Assembly: GCA_000495505.1 (NCBI GenBank)
Contig: CP006833.1
Span: forward strand, 868,001 to 932,000
Reading direction: 5' to 3'
Origin: Campylobacter fetus subsp. testudinum 03-427
Lineage (GTDB): Bacteria; Campylobacterota; Campylobacteria; Campylobacterales; Campylobacteraceae
Length of the DNA stretch: 64,000 nt
The notes beneath the pieces were generated by a model. The model had not been told where the DNA came from and made no database searches. It saw only the letters and a program-made list of their open reading frames with translations. This document shows positions 1 through 9,357 of the stretch, piece after piece. Every line of letters begins with the position of its first letter. Positions within the stretch are counted from its first letter, which is position 1. Position numbers and translations under genes: made by a program.

Positions 1-198
1 TATGATATATATCAAAACGGCATTGAGTCGATTAAAAAAAATGGCTTATTTGAAAATTTCTTTGAAGATGGACTTCACATAGTTGAATGGGGAGATGAAA
101 ATCTTATTGATATGTTAAATAAATATGAGATAAAAGTTTGCGTTGTGAAGATATCTGTTTTAAATGATAAACGTACATATGAGGTGAATTTTGCATAA
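1..198 (+). CDS. tsaE: TsaE, tRNA threonylcarbamoyladenosine ATPase (3' part only)
   Basis: The open frame enters from the window edge at base 1 and ends in TAA at 196-198, leaving the last 65 residues. The tail carries a 'HIVEWGDE' segment and a basic ending (KRTYEV) typical of the C-terminus of the TsaE family, the ATPase that works with TsaB/TsaD in making the t6A modification of tRNAs reading ANN codons. The P-loop half lies outside the window. The last 8 nt overlap the TTG start of lptB, so the two genes are probably translated from one message. The call rests on a short fragment plus context. Confidence 0.72.
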   Translation, partial: YDIYQNGIESIKKNGLFENFFEDGLHIVEWGDENLIDMLNKYEIKVCVVKISVLNDKRTYEVNFA

Positions 199-919
199 AC
201 TTGAAGTAAAAAATTTAGAAAAAACTATAAAAAAAACTAGAATTATAAATGGCATATCGCTTGAAGTTAGCAGTGGCGAAGTAGTTGGTTTGCTTGGTCC
301 AAACGGAGCTGGTAAAACAACAACGTTTTATATGATCTGCGGACTTATAGCTCCTAGCAAGGGTCATATTTTCCTGGATGGCAAAGATATATCATCTACT
401 CCTTTGCATAAAAGAGCAAGGCTTGGTATAGGCTATTTACCTCAAGAAAGTAGTGTTTTTAAAGATTTAAGTGTTGAAGAAAACTTAAGTTTAGCAGCTG
501 AAATTTTTTATACTGATAAAAGAGTTATAGATGCAAAAGTAAATGAAATGCTTAATTTGCTAAATATAGAGCCTATTAGACAGAGAAAAGGTCTTAGCTT
601 AAGTGGCGGTGAAAGAAGAAGATGTGAGATAGCAAGAAGCTTGATGATAATGCCTAAATTTTTACTTCTTGATGAACCGTTTGCCGGCGTAGATCCAATC
701 GCTGTAGCCGATATACAAAGCATTATAAATGATTTAAAAAAGTTAAATATAGGAGTTTTGATAACAGATCACAACGTAAGAGAGACTTTAGCTATCTGTG
801 ATAGAGCGTACGTCATTAAAAATGGTAGTTTATTAGCTAGTGGAAGCTCAAATGAAGTGGCAAATAATAAACTTGTACGAACGCACTATCTTGGAGAGGA
901 ATTTAGGCTACTAGACTGA
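191..919 (+). CDS. lptB: LptB, LPS export ABC transporter ATPase
   Basis: A 242-residue ABC ATPase that powers extraction of lipo-oligosaccharide from the inner membrane through the Lpt bridge. Walker A (GPNGAGKT) is at residues 36-43, the signature LSGGE at 137-141 and Walker B FLLLDE at 157-162; the length is normal for LptB. The start is TTG at 191, inside the end of tsaE. The stop overlaps the ATG of rpoN by one base (TGATG), and the lptB-rpoN pairing is a widely conserved proteobacterial arrangement that supports LptB over other ABC ATPases. The membrane partners LptF/LptG are not in this window. Confidence 0.93.
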   Translation: MHKLEVKNLEKTIKKTRIINGISLEVSSGEVVGLLGPNGAGKTTTFYMICGLIAPSKGHIFLDGKDISSTPLHKRARLGIGYLPQESSVFKDLSVEENLSLAAEIFYTDKRVIDAKVNEMLNLLNIEPIRQRKGLSLSGGERRRCEIARSLMIMPKFLLLDEPFAGVDPIAVADIQSIINDLKKLNIGVLITDHNVRETLAICDRAYVIKNGSLLASGSSNEVANNKLVRTHYLGEEFRLLD

Positions 920-2157
920 TGAAACTAGCTCAAAAAGTTACTCAAAAAGCTAAGCTAAATCAGACTCTTAGAAACTGGCTTCCGATACTGCAAGTAAGCA
1001 GTGATGAGTTAAAAGATACTTTAGAGCCTTTTATAAAAGACAATCCGTTTGCTACTTTAGAAATAACTCCTAAAAAACATACGAAAAATTTTTACGGCGA
1101 TCTTTATAAAAATTCCATAAGTGATACTATAGAATCATCTAGCATTTATAAAGAAAGTTTATATGAAAAGCTATATTCTCAGATAAATGCTCCTCTTTTT
1201 CCTACTCAAAAATCAATAGAAATTGCAAATTTGATAGTAGAATGTATAAACAATGAAGGGTATTTTGAATGGGACGATCACAAATTTATTAAATTTGAAA
1301 AAAGTGAAGTTGAGCGGATAAGACAAAGATTTGCATATCTTGAGCCAACTGGAGTAGGGGCTTTGGATTATAAAGAGAGCTTTATATTTCAGCTTGATGA
1401 TATAGACTGTGATGAGAAAATTTATACTCTTGTGCAAACTATCATCAATGATTTTGAAAACTTGAGTAGATATACGAAGCAAAAAAATTATGAAGACGCT
1501 ATAAAAATCATTAAAAAATTTAAAAATCCACCTGCCATAGAGTATTTAGAAGACGATAGTCAGATCATTCCTGATATTTTTGTATTTAATAATGATAATG
1601 GTATAGAGATAAAAGTAAATGATGAGTTCTATCCAGATATTATTATCGACACAGAAGGAATCGATGAAAAAAACGAGTTTGTTTCTTCAAGAGTAAAGGA
1701 GGCAAAAGATCTCATAGATGCTTTAGAAATGCGTAAATCCACGCTTTATAAGATAGGGCTTATGATAATAGAATATCAGTATGACTACTTTTTTGGCGGA
1801 GATATAAAGCCTATGAAGCTAAAAGATATAGCCGGAGATTTAGGAAGAAATCCATCTACTATCAGTAGAGCCATACAAAATAAATTTTTAAGCTGTGCTC
1901 GTGGTATAGTTCCTCTTAAGAATTTCTTTGCTGCAGCAGCTAGCGAAGATATATCAAACGCGGCTATAAAAGATTTTGTGAAAAATCTCGTAAAAACCGA
2001 AAATCACACAAAACCTCTTAGCGATGAAGCCATACTATCTGAGATAGAAAAAGAGTTCAGTATAAAGCTTGTTAGAAGGACGATCACAAAATACAGAAAA
2101 GCTCTAAATATAGCTAGTTCAAATGAGAGAAAACGTCTATATATTATAAATGCTTAA
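919..2157 (+). CDS. rpoN: RNA polymerase sigma-54 factor RpoN
   Basis: A 412-residue sigma-54. The N-terminal activator-interacting region has the expected repeated Leu/Gln pattern (residues 1-45). The central core-binding region is acidic, a helix-turn-helix lies around residues 300-325 (DIAGDLGRNPSTISRAI), and the RpoN box RRTITKYR at 386-393 reads the -24 element. In campylobacters sigma-54 works with the FlgR activator to transcribe middle flagellar genes. It is translationally coupled to lptB (1-nt overlap). The following 86-nt gap holds a TATAAT-like box, so aroB may have its own promoter. Confidence 0.96.
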   Translation: MKLAQKVTQKAKLNQTLRNWLPILQVSSDELKDTLEPFIKDNPFATLEITPKKHTKNFYGDLYKNSISDTIESSSIYKESLYEKLYSQINAPLFPTQKSIEIANLIVECINNEGYFEWDDHKFIKFEKSEVERIRQRFAYLEPTGVGALDYKESFIFQLDDIDCDEKIYTLVQTIINDFENLSRYTKQKNYEDAIKIIKKFKNPPAIEYLEDDSQIIPDIFVFNNDNGIEIKVNDEFYPDIIIDTEGIDEKNEFVSSRVKEAKDLIDALEMRKSTLYKIGLMIIEYQYDYFFGGDIKPMKLKDIAGDLGRNPSTISRAIQNKFLSCARGIVPLKNFFAAAASEDISNAAIKDFVKNLVKTENHTKPLSDEAILSEIEKEFSIKLVRRTITKYRKALNIASSNERKRLYIINA

Positions 2158-2243
2158 TGTAATTTATAATATTTTTGTAAAATCAAATGATGATTTTATT
2201 TTAATCAAATTTTAGGTAAAATATTTTAAAAAAGGTAGAATAT

Positions 2244-3284
2244 ATGAAAATAGATATTAATTTGAACGATGATAATAAAAATTATAGCGTATTTATAGAT
2301 GAACTTAAAAATCTTAAATTTAAAGGTAAAGTTGCTGTAATAACAAACTCAAAAGTAGGCGGTTTATATCTTGGAGAGATTTTAAATTTGATAGACGCCG
2401 ATGAGATATTTAGCGTTTGTATTCCAGATGGTGAGCAGTATAAAAATCTAGCTATGATAGAGCATATATTAGAACAACTTTTTGTGAGCAGACTTGAAAG
2501 AAGCAGCACTCTTATAGCTCTTGGAGGCGGAGTTATAAGCGATATGACAGGATTTGTCGCTAGTATTTATGAGCGTGGTATAAATTTTATAAATATCCCA
2601 ACAACGCTTTTAGCGCAAGTAGATGCGAGTGTAGGCGGCAAAACAGGAGTAAATAATAAATTTGGAAAAAATCTTATCGGTACTTTTTATCAGCCAAAGG
2701 CTGTATATTGTGAAACTAAGTTTTTAAACTCTTTGCCAGATAGAGAGTTTAGTGCTGGAATGGCTGAAGTGATAAAAATGGCTATTATGTTTGATAAGGA
2801 TTTTTTTAAATTTATACAAGATAATAACGTAGAAAATAGCCAAATACTAAAACAAATCATAGCAAAATGCGTAGAGATAAAAGCTGATGTTGTAGCAAAA
2901 GACGAGAAAGAAAGCGGTGTTAGAGCGGTTCTGAATTACGGTCATACGTTTGCTCACGTTATCGAAATGCAGACAAATTATAAAAAATTTCTACACGGTG
3001 AGGCAGTTGCAATCGGTATAAATATGGCAAATCATTTAGCTTGTAAGCTTGGTCTTTTATCTAAAAAAGAGTTAGATACGATAGAGCAAACTCTTATAAA
3101 ATTTGGTTTGCCTACTACTTATCATATAAGCGATGAAAAGGCGTTTTACGACTCATTTTTCTTAGATAAAAAGAGTGAAAACAAAAAGATCAAATTTATA
3201 CTTCCAAACGGTATTGGCTCGTACGCTTTGAGAAACGATATAGATAAAAATAGCGTTTTAGATATTTTGAGGATGTTTAAATGA
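2244..3284 (+). CDS. aroB: 3-dehydroquinate synthase
   Basis: A 346-residue enzyme converting DAHP to 3-dehydroquinate, the second step of the shikimate pathway, in the cytoplasm. The NAD-binding GGGVISDMTGF segment, the PTTLLAQVDASVGGKTGVN core and the metal-binding stretches NYGHTFAHVIE and LHGEAVAIG are all present, so it should be active. An AAAGG ribosome-binding site precedes the ATG. The stop overlaps the start of the downstream channel gene by 4 nt (ATGA), the beginning of a coupled run through mogA. Confidence 0.96.
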   Translation: MKIDINLNDDNKNYSVFIDELKNLKFKGKVAVITNSKVGGLYLGEILNLIDADEIFSVCIPDGEQYKNLAMIEHILEQLFVSRLERSSTLIALGGGVISDMTGFVASIYERGINFINIPTTLLAQVDASVGGKTGVNNKFGKNLIGTFYQPKAVYCETKFLNSLPDREFSAGMAEVIKMAIMFDKDFFKFIQDNNVENSQILKQIIAKCVEIKADVVAKDEKESGVRAVLNYGHTFAHVIEMQTNYKKFLHGEAVAIGINMANHLACKLGLLSKKELDTIEQTLIKFGLPTTYHISDEKAFYDSFFLDKKSENKKIKFILPNGIGSYALRNDIDKNSVLDILRMFK

Positions 3285-4861
3285 AAAAACTGCTTGTAAT
3301 TTTTGCTGTTCTAATACCGTTTTTATCTGTTTTTGGAGTTACAAATTACGATTCTAGCCAAAAAATAGACGAATTAAACGCAAAAATATCAAATTACGAC
3401 GCTAAGATCAAAAACAACATTTGGCTTATTAGATACTCAAATTACAATACTTACCAAAATTTAGTTACAGAGTTAGAATATGCAAAAAATGAGCTGGAGA
3501 ATTTAGATAAGAAAAATAGTAAAAAAGCAGATGATTTAAAAAAAAGAATTTCTAGCCTAAAAGAGCAGATAGAGCTGCTAAAAGAGTATGAAAGATCACC
3601 TTTTCAAAGTATGCTTGTGGTGCCTGAGATAGAAGAGATCAAAAAGATAACAAATCCTATAGCTCTGATATCTGGATTTTCATATATTAAAAAGCTAAAA
3701 AACGAAAAAGAAGAGTATATAAATCGACTTATAAAATTAGAAGATGCGCTTAATGTTTTTATGGAAAAAGAGACTTTACAGCAAGAAATTTACGATATAA
3801 ACTCAAGTAGCGAAAATCTTTCTAAGCTTAATGAAACTAGGCGTGAGATTAGCGAGTTTCAGATCGCAAAAGATATCGCTACGACTACGTTTGGTGTATA
3901 TCAAAAAAAGCTTGATGAGTCTATAAATAGAGCTAGTTTGGAAGTAAAAGAGCAGATAAAACAAGCTTTAAGCATACTTTTTACGATAATTGTAGTTATA
4001 TTAATAGGATTTTTATGTAAATTTGTTGCAAAAAGATATGTAACGGATAATCAAAAATTTTATACGATAAATAAATTTATAAATGTGATAAACTTTACTA
4101 TTATTATATTTATTTTGCTATTTGCATATATAGAAAACGTAAGCTATATGGTTACTATACTTGGATTTGCTTCTGCTGGTCTTGCTATCGCGATGAAAGA
4201 TATGTTTATGAGCTTGCTTGGTTGGAGTGTTATCATTTTTGGTGGTACTTTTCACGTCGGCGATAGGATAAGAGTTAGGTATCAAAACAGCGATTATGTA
4301 GGAGATATCATAGATATAAGTCTGCTTAGAATGACCATTTATGAAGATATAACTCTTACTACTTATCTTACAAATAGAAGAAGCGGACGTATAATATTTG
4401 TGCCAAATAACTATATTTTTACCGAACTTATAGCAAACTACACTCACAGCGGTATGAAAACTGTATGGGACGGTATAGATATAATGCTTAGTTTTGATAG
4501 TAATCATAAAAAAGCTATGTATATCATCAAAAATATCACGAGAAAATACTCAAAAGGCTATACTGATATAGCCAAAAAACAGATGAATAAGCTAAGAGAT
4601 CAGTATAGTATAAAAAATCCAAATGTTGAGCCTAGAATTTATAGCTTTTTTGAGCCTTATGGCATAAATATAAGCGTTTGGTATATGACGAACTCATACG
4701 CGGCTTTAGCTCTTAGGAGTACTATTAGCGCTGAGATTATCGAAGCTTTAAATTTAGAAGAAGATATAAAAATAGCATTCCCGACTCAAACTCTGTTTTT
4801 TGGCAAAAAGAGTAAGCCTATGAATCATATAACCGATGTTAGTAAGGAAATTTTATATTGA
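3281..4861 (+). CDS. MscS-family mechanosensitive channel with long periplasmic coiled coil
   Basis: A 526-residue membrane protein. A signal peptide (about residues 1-20) is followed by roughly 200 charged, helical, coiled-coil-like residues, then transmembrane segments near 229-250, 266-287 and 288-312. The last matches the MscS pore helix (GFASAGLAIAMKDMF) and runs into the MscS beta domain and C-terminal vestibule. It should open under membrane tension and release solutes. The extra periplasmic coiled-coil region makes it larger than E. coli MscS (286 aa) and puts it among the long MscS-like channels. It overlaps aroB and mtaB by 4 nt each. Confidence 0.88.
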   Translation: MKKLLVIFAVLIPFLSVFGVTNYDSSQKIDELNAKISNYDAKIKNNIWLIRYSNYNTYQNLVTELEYAKNELENLDKKNSKKADDLKKRISSLKEQIELLKEYERSPFQSMLVVPEIEEIKKITNPIALISGFSYIKKLKNEKEEYINRLIKLEDALNVFMEKETLQQEIYDINSSSENLSKLNETRREISEFQIAKDIATTTFGVYQKKLDESINRASLEVKEQIKQALSILFTIIVVILIGFLCKFVAKRYVTDNQKFYTINKFINVINFTIIIFILLFAYIENVSYMVTILGFASAGLAIAMKDMFMSLLGWSVIIFGGTFHVGDRIRVRYQNSDYVGDIIDISLLRMTIYEDITLTTYLTNRRSGRIIFVPNNYIFTELIANYTHSGMKTVWDGIDIMLSFDSNHKKAMYIIKNITRKYSKGYTDIAKKQMNKLRDQYSIKNPNVEPRIYSFFEPYGINISVWYMTNSYAALALRSTISAEIIEALNLEEDIKIAFPTQTLFFGKKSKPMNHITDVSKEILY

Positions 4862-6099
4862 AAATATACTTTAAAACTTTTGGTTGTAGAACAAATATCT
4901 ACGACACGGAGCTTATAAAAAGCTATATAAAAAGCTATAAAATAACAAATAACGAAAATGAAGCAGATATAATAGTAGTAAATTCATGCACAGTTACAAA
5001 TGGAGCTGATAGCGGAGTAAGAAGTTATATAAATCAGGTGAAAAATAGCGGTAAAAAAGTAGTTTTAACAGGTTGTGGAGCTGTTAGTAAGGGTGAAGAG
5101 TTATTTAAAAAAAGTTCTGTTTTTGGAGTTCTTGGAGCTAGCAATAAATCTAAAATAGATGAGTTTTTAAATTTACAAAACCGATTTTTTGAGCTTGGAG
5201 ATCTAAATTTTATCGATAAAAATATAGTAAGCAACTATGAAAATCACACAAAAGCTTTTATAAAAATTCAAGAAGGGTGTAATTTTAAGTGTAGCTACTG
5301 CATCATACCTTCTGTAAGAGGAAAAAGTAGAAGCATAGATGAAGAAGTTATACTAAAAGAGGCACAAATTCTAGCTAGTAATGGATATAATGAGATAGTG
5401 CTAACTGGTACAAATATAGGTAGTTATGGAGAAGAAAAAAGTAGTTCGCTTGGCAAACTTCTTCAAAAATTAGGCAGTATAAAAGGTATAAAACGAATAA
5501 GACTTGGTAGCATCGAGCCTAGCCAGATAGATGAGAGTTTTAGAGAAATTTTGCAAGAGTCGTGGCTAGAAAAGCATCTTCACATAGCATTACAGCATAC
5601 GAGTCAAACTATGCTTGATATAATGCGTCGTAGAAATAGGGCGTTTAAAGATATAGAGCTTTTTAACGAGCTTTCAAATTTGGGCTTTGCTCTTGGCAGC
5701 GATTATATAGTAGCTCATCCAGGAGAGAGTGAGGAAGTATGGGAAGAGGGTTTGGAAAACTTTAAAAAATTTCCTATAACTCATCTCCACGCATTTATAT
5801 ATAGTCCTAGAAGCGGCACTCATTCGGCTTCTATGAAGATTAACGTAGATGGCATAGTAGCAAAAAATCGTCTAAAAACACTGAAAAATATAACATTTGT
5901 AAATAATTTTGAATTTAGAAAAAGAAACAAAACAAATTTAAATATTTTAGTAGAAAAACAAGGTAATGATGGACTTTATGACGGATTTGATCAATTTTAT
6001 AACAAGATAAAGATCAAATCAGATAAAGATATATCAAAAGAGTGGATAGAGCTTAGTAATTACGAGGTAAAACCAGATGAAAATTACGCAGAAATTTAA
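4858..6099 (+). CDS. mtaB: MtaB, tRNA (t6A37) methylthiotransferase
   Basis: A 413-residue radical-SAM methylthiotransferase that makes ms2t6A at position 37 of ANN-decoding tRNAs. The N-terminal UPF0004 cluster cysteines are C10, C44 and C73, and the radical-SAM CxxxCxxC is C141/C145/C148. These distinguish the MiaB/MtaB/RimO group; the GCRTN start of the first motif favours MtaB. The start is TTG at 4858, overlapping the previous stop by 4 nt. It acts on the same t6A that TsaE helps build. Residual ambiguity is only between MtaB and MiaB paralogues. Confidence 0.87.
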   Translation: MKIYFKTFGCRTNIYDTELIKSYIKSYKITNNENEADIIVVNSCTVTNGADSGVRSYINQVKNSGKKVVLTGCGAVSKGEELFKKSSVFGVLGASNKSKIDEFLNLQNRFFELGDLNFIDKNIVSNYENHTKAFIKIQEGCNFKCSYCIIPSVRGKSRSIDEEVILKEAQILASNGYNEIVLTGTNIGSYGEEKSSSLGKLLQKLGSIKGIKRIRLGSIEPSQIDESFREILQESWLEKHLHIALQHTSQTMLDIMRRRNRAFKDIELFNELSNLGFALGSDYIVAHPGESEEVWEEGLENFKKFPITHLHAFIYSPRSGTHSASMKINVDGIVAKNRLKTLKNITFVNNFEFRKRNKTNLNILVEKQGNDGLYDGFDQFYNKIKIKSDKDISKEWIELSNYEVKPDENYAEI

Positions 6100-7747
6100 A
6101 TTAAATTTAAATAAAAAAATTTGGGTTATAGCAGTAGGAACGATTTTAGTAGTTCTTCTTGGTGTAGTGTTTTTCAGAAATATTCCAAAAGATATAAGTT
6201 TAATGCAATATGATAATTTGTTGCAATCAAACTCTATCCAAAGCGCAGCTATAGATGGAGAAAAGATCGTTATAAAAGCTGGAAATCAGAACTATTATGT
6301 TGTAAAAGACTCTATAAATTTAAATGAATTAGGTCAGAAAGTACCTTTAAAAGTTAGCAGTGATTATAGTATTTTAGAGGATTTATTGCTTATTGTTATA
6401 TTTATTGTTATGTTTATTTTTGGATTTAAATACTTTAAAAAATCTAATTTAAACTATAAAAAAAGCTCCGCAACAGATGCAAATGATCTAAACCAAATAG
6501 TTAGTTCAGATGTTGCTCCTGCTATATCAAATGTTATGTTTAAAGATGTTGCTGGGATAAATGACGTAAAATTAGAGTTAATGGAGATAGTTGATTTTCT
6601 AAAAAATCCAAAAGCTTATCAAGAACTCAGTATAAAAATGCCAAAAGGCGTTTTAATGGTAGGACCTCCAGGAGTAGGTAAAACGCTTATAGCAAAGGCA
6701 GTCGCGGGAGAAGCTAATGTACCGTTTTTCTATCAAAGCGGTGCAAGTTTTGTACAAATTTATGTAGGAATGGGTGCAAAAAGAGTTAGAGAGCTATTTT
6801 TTAAAGCAAAAGCATATGCTCCAAGTATTATATTTATAGATGAAATAGACGCAGTTGGCAAGGCTAGGGGAGGCGGTAGAAACGATGAGAGAGAGGCTAC
6901 TTTAAATCAGCTTCTTACTGAAATGGACGGATTTACCGATAATAGCGGCGTTATAGTCATAGCAGCTACAAATAAAATAGAGATGATAGATGAAGCTCTA
7001 CTTAGAAGCGGTCGTTTTGATAGAAGGATATTTTTAGGTTTGCCAGACTGCAAAGATAGAATGGCGATACTAAATTCTTATCTAAAAGATAAAAAACATG
7101 AAGTAGATATAAATACTGTAGCAAAAAATACTACAGGATTTAGCGGAGCAGGACTAGCAACTCTTGTTAATGAAGCAGCTATAAATGCTTTTAGAAATCA
7201 TAGAACTATCATTCAAAACGATGATTTTAAAGCGGTGGAAAACAGAGTTTTATATGGTAAAAAGAAAATTTACTCTTTGAGCCAAAGTGAAAAAGAGATT
7301 CAAGCTCTATACCAAGGAGCAAAAGCATTAAGCGCTGAGTGGTTTGGTGTAGATTTTGATAAGATATCTTTGCTTGAAGATAGATTTTTATCTCAAGATA
7401 GTTTTTTAGAGTCAAAAACTATGATTTTATCTCGTATAAAAGTATATTTAGCAGGTAGCGTAGCACTAAAAATTTATAAAAATGAACTATATACTAACTC
7501 AAGTAGCGATATATTAAACGCTAGAGAACTTGCTAAAAAGCTTGTTATAGACTACGCTATGACTGGAAATCTTATGGCGAGCAATAACGATATAAAAGAT
7601 ATTTTAGATGAGTGTTTAAATGAGACGGCTGAGCTTATAAAAGGCATACAAAAAGAGCTTTTTGTACTTAGTAGTTATCTAGTAGATAATGAAAGTGTAG
7701 ATAGAGATACTATAAAAGATATGATAAGGAAGATAAATGAGAGCTAA
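6077..7747 (+). CDS. FtsH-like membrane AAA+ ATPase lacking the zinc protease motif (pseudoprotease)
   Basis: A 556-residue FtsH homologue. Transmembrane helices at about 15-34 and 100-118 flank a short periplasmic loop. The AAA+ module is intact: Walker A GPPGVGKT at 196-203, Walker B IIFIDE at 251-256, and the second region of homology with arginine fingers near 310-316. In the M41 domain the HEAGH zinc/catalytic motif reads Y412-Q-G-A-K416 (bases 7310-7324), so both zinc histidines and the catalytic Glu are gone, although an Asp resembling the third ligand (SSDILNA, about residue 478) remains. It should hydrolyse ATP and pull on membrane proteins without cutting them. It overlaps mtaB by 23 nt and mogA by 11 nt. 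A separate active FtsH is expected elsewhere. Confidence 0.9.
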   Translation: MKITQKFKLNLNKKIWVIAVGTILVVLLGVVFFRNIPKDISLMQYDNLLQSNSIQSAAIDGEKIVIKAGNQNYYVVKDSINLNELGQKVPLKVSSDYSILEDLLLIVIFIVMFIFGFKYFKKSNLNYKKSSATDANDLNQIVSSDVAPAISNVMFKDVAGINDVKLELMEIVDFLKNPKAYQELSIKMPKGVLMVGPPGVGKTLIAKAVAGEANVPFFYQSGASFVQIYVGMGAKRVRELFFKAKAYAPSIIFIDEIDAVGKARGGGRNDEREATLNQLLTEMDGFTDNSGVIVIAATNKIEMIDEALLRSGRFDRRIFLGLPDCKDRMAILNSYLKDKKHEVDINTVAKNTTGFSGAGLATLVNEAAINAFRNHRTIIQNDDFKAVENRVLYGKKKIYSLSQSEKEIQALYQGAKALSAEWFGVDFDKISLLEDRFLSQDSFLESKTMILSRIKVYLAGSVALKIYKNELYTNSSSDILNARELAKKLVIDYAMTGNLMASNNDIKDILDECLNETAELIKGIQKELFVLSSYLVDNESVDRDTIKDMIRKINES

Positions 7748-8267
7748 AATAGGAGTTTTAACTCTAAGCGATAGAGCTAGTAGTGGAGTTTATGAGGATA
7801 AAAGTGGAATTGCTATAAGAGATATTTTGCAAGATTGGCTTATAAGCCAAACAGAGTTTATATATAAAATTATACCAGATGAATATGATTTAATAGTTGA
7901 AAATTTAAAAGATATGTGTGATGTTTCTAAGTGCGATCTCATTTTTACCACAGGAGGAACTGGACCATCTCCTAGAGACGTTACACCTGAAGCTACTGAG
8001 GAGATTTGCCAAAAGCTTATGCCTGGATTTGGTGAGCTGATGAGAGTTGCTAGTTTAAAATTCGTTCCTACAGCTATCTTATCTAGACAAACAGCTGGTA
8101 TAAGAGGTAAAACTCTTATTGTAAATCTTCCTGGTCAGCCAAAAGCTATAAAAGAGTGTTTAGAGCCGATATTTCCGGCGATTCCATACTGTTTGGATTT
8201 GATAGGAGCGGCTTATTTACAAACTGATGAGAGTAAGATAAAAGCTTTTAGGCCAAATAAAAAGTAA
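7737..8267 (+). CDS. mog: MogA-type molybdopterin adenylyltransferase
   Basis: A 176-residue MoaB/Mog-fold protein that adenylylates molybdopterin before molybdate insertion. The active-site signature TTGGTGPSPRDVTPEAT and the N-terminal GVLTLSDRAS are clear, and the length fits MogA. Its ATG lies inside the end of the FtsH-like gene (11-nt overlap), the last member of the run from aroB. A moeA gene, the next step of the pathway, is at 39882. Campylobacters need this cofactor for periplasmic nitrate, formate and sulfite enzymes. Confidence 0.9.
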   Translation: MRAKIGVLTLSDRASSGVYEDKSGIAIRDILQDWLISQTEFIYKIIPDEYDLIVENLKDMCDVSKCDLIFTTGGTGPSPRDVTPEATEEICQKLMPGFGELMRVASLKFVPTAILSRQTAGIRGKTLIVNLPGQPKAIKECLEPIFPAIPYCLDLIGAAYLQTDESKIKAFRPNKK

Positions 8268-8319
8268 AGTTTTATACGTTAAAAAACTGATAGTTGTTTA
8301 TATATTGATAAAATTTAAA

Positions 8320-8342
8320 AGTGTAGGTATAAAACCTACACT
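8320..8342. terminator. Bidirectional hairpin between mogA and the cytochrome operon
   Basis: A 9-bp perfect stem (AGTGTAGGT / ACCTACACT) with a 5-nt loop lies between the converging ends of mogA and the NapC-type gene. It is flanked by A-rich sequence on the left and AT-rich sequence on the right, so it can act on both strands, although the U-tract is poor. Confidence 0.6.
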
Positions 8343-8348
8343 AATAAT

Positions 8349-8939
8349 TTATTTATTTCTAGCTTTTTCCCACTCTTCCCATGAGTTTGGTTGGTGGAAT
8401 TTTTGCTCATAAAGCATAGCTCCAAGCTCTTTGTGTCCGACGTGTTTGTGACAATCAGTACATTTCATAGCTTCAGCTGTACTTTTTAGCTCCACATATC
8501 TATCGTGCATTTTGTTTATCGCTCTAGTCATATTACCATCGCTTGTTTTTAAGATATTTGCATGGCATTTTAGACATGAGCTATCAAAAGTATAGTTATC
8601 TCTAGTGTATTGCCTATTTCCTAACCAGTCTTTTTTATCTGGATCTCCTAGCATTGTCGTAAAGCCCTCAGCAACGCCGTTTTTGGCTTTTGTAAATAGA
8701 TATCCAATCAAGCTATCGTGAGGCAAATGGCAGTCGCTGCACTTAACTTTGACGCCATGAGTAGCACTTGCTCCATGCACTGAGTCGGCTAAATTTGTTT
8801 GTGCTATAGCGCCATCCCACGCGTGACAGCTACCGCAAAACGGATAGTCTCCAGTAACTTCTACTACCTTATATCCACCAAAAACAACTACTAGAGTAAG
8901 GGTGATGGTGATGCCAATTATTATTAAAACTTTTTTCAT
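8349..8939 (-). CDS. NapC/NirT/NrfH-type membrane tetraheme cytochrome c (quinol dehydrogenase)
   Basis: A 196-residue protein with one N-terminal membrane anchor (residues 3-22) and four CXXCH heme sites at 35-39, 67-71, 122-126 and 160-164. This is the NapC/NrfH design: oxidise menaquinol at the membrane and pass electrons to a periplasmic partner. It is the last gene of a three-gene set, 10 nt after the small tetraheme cytochrome and downstream of the flavoprotein, so it most likely feeds those two. No nrfA, nap or tor partner is adjacent. The family call is firm; the partner assignment is inferred from operon order. Confidence 0.9.
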   Translation of the reverse strand: MKKVLIIIGITITLTLVVVFGGYKVVEVTGDYPFCGSCHAWDGAIAQTNLADSVHGASATHGVKVKCSDCHLPHDSLIGYLFTKAKNGVAEGFTTMLGDPDKKDWLGNRQYTRDNYTFDSSCLKCHANILKTSDGNMTRAINKMHDRYVELKSTAEAMKCTDCHKHVGHKELGAMLYEQKFHQPNSWEEWEKARNK

Positions 8940-8949
8940 CTTTTACTCC

Positions 8950-9357
8950 TTATTTGACTTGTAGTTTTTTCATAGAGTCTTGAGTGTGACATCTAAGACA
9001 CATATTGATCGTAGGTTGGTGCGCTTTGTGACAGTTGTCGCAGTCTAAAGCTTCGTAATGCGGACTTTTATGTATATTGTCGTTGTGTCCTAAGCCTCCT
9101 GTGGCTTCTGCTATCTTTTCATAGCTTCCGTGACAAGCAAGGCATGACTTTTGCATAGCTGCGGAGTAGTCTTTTTTATCTGCTTCTAAATGACAGCTTT
9201 TACAGTCCAAATTTAGCTTTTTATGCACGCCCGTTATAGGAAATGCATTGCTGCTAAAGTCCATTGTTATCTCACCTTTTGAGTTTTTTAAAGGATTAAG
9301 ATCAGCTCCAAAAACAAACGAGCAAAGTATAAGTAGGCTTAAAATTAAATTTCTCAT
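8950..9357 (-). CDS. Small periplasmic tetraheme cytochrome c
   Basis: A 135-residue secreted protein with a cleavable signal peptide (about residues 1-17) and four CXXCH motifs at 52-56, 72-76, 106-110 and 120-124. It resembles the tetraheme cytochrome domain that in Shewanella flavocytochrome c is fused to the flavin subunit; here it is a separate polypeptide. Its start overlaps the stop of the flavoprotein gene by one base, so equimolar coupled synthesis is likely. It probably shuttles electrons from the NapC-type anchor to the flavoprotein. Confidence 0.88.
   Translation of the reverse strand: MRNLILSLLILCSFVFGADLNPLKNSKGEITMDFSSNAFPITGVHKKLNLDCKSCHLEADKKDYSAAMQKSCLACHGSYEKIAEATGGLGHNDNIHKSPHYEALDCDNCHKAHQPTINMCLRCHTQDSMKKLQVK

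Noticed and set aside
4118-4507. 129-codon frame on the minus strand inside the MscS-like gene
   Set aside because: Antisense shadow of a long gene with complete family motifs on the plus strand.
8349-8939. NrfH of a nitrite reductase
   Set aside because: No nrfA next to it; the gene follows a flavoprotein and tetraheme cytochrome, so that partner is more likely.
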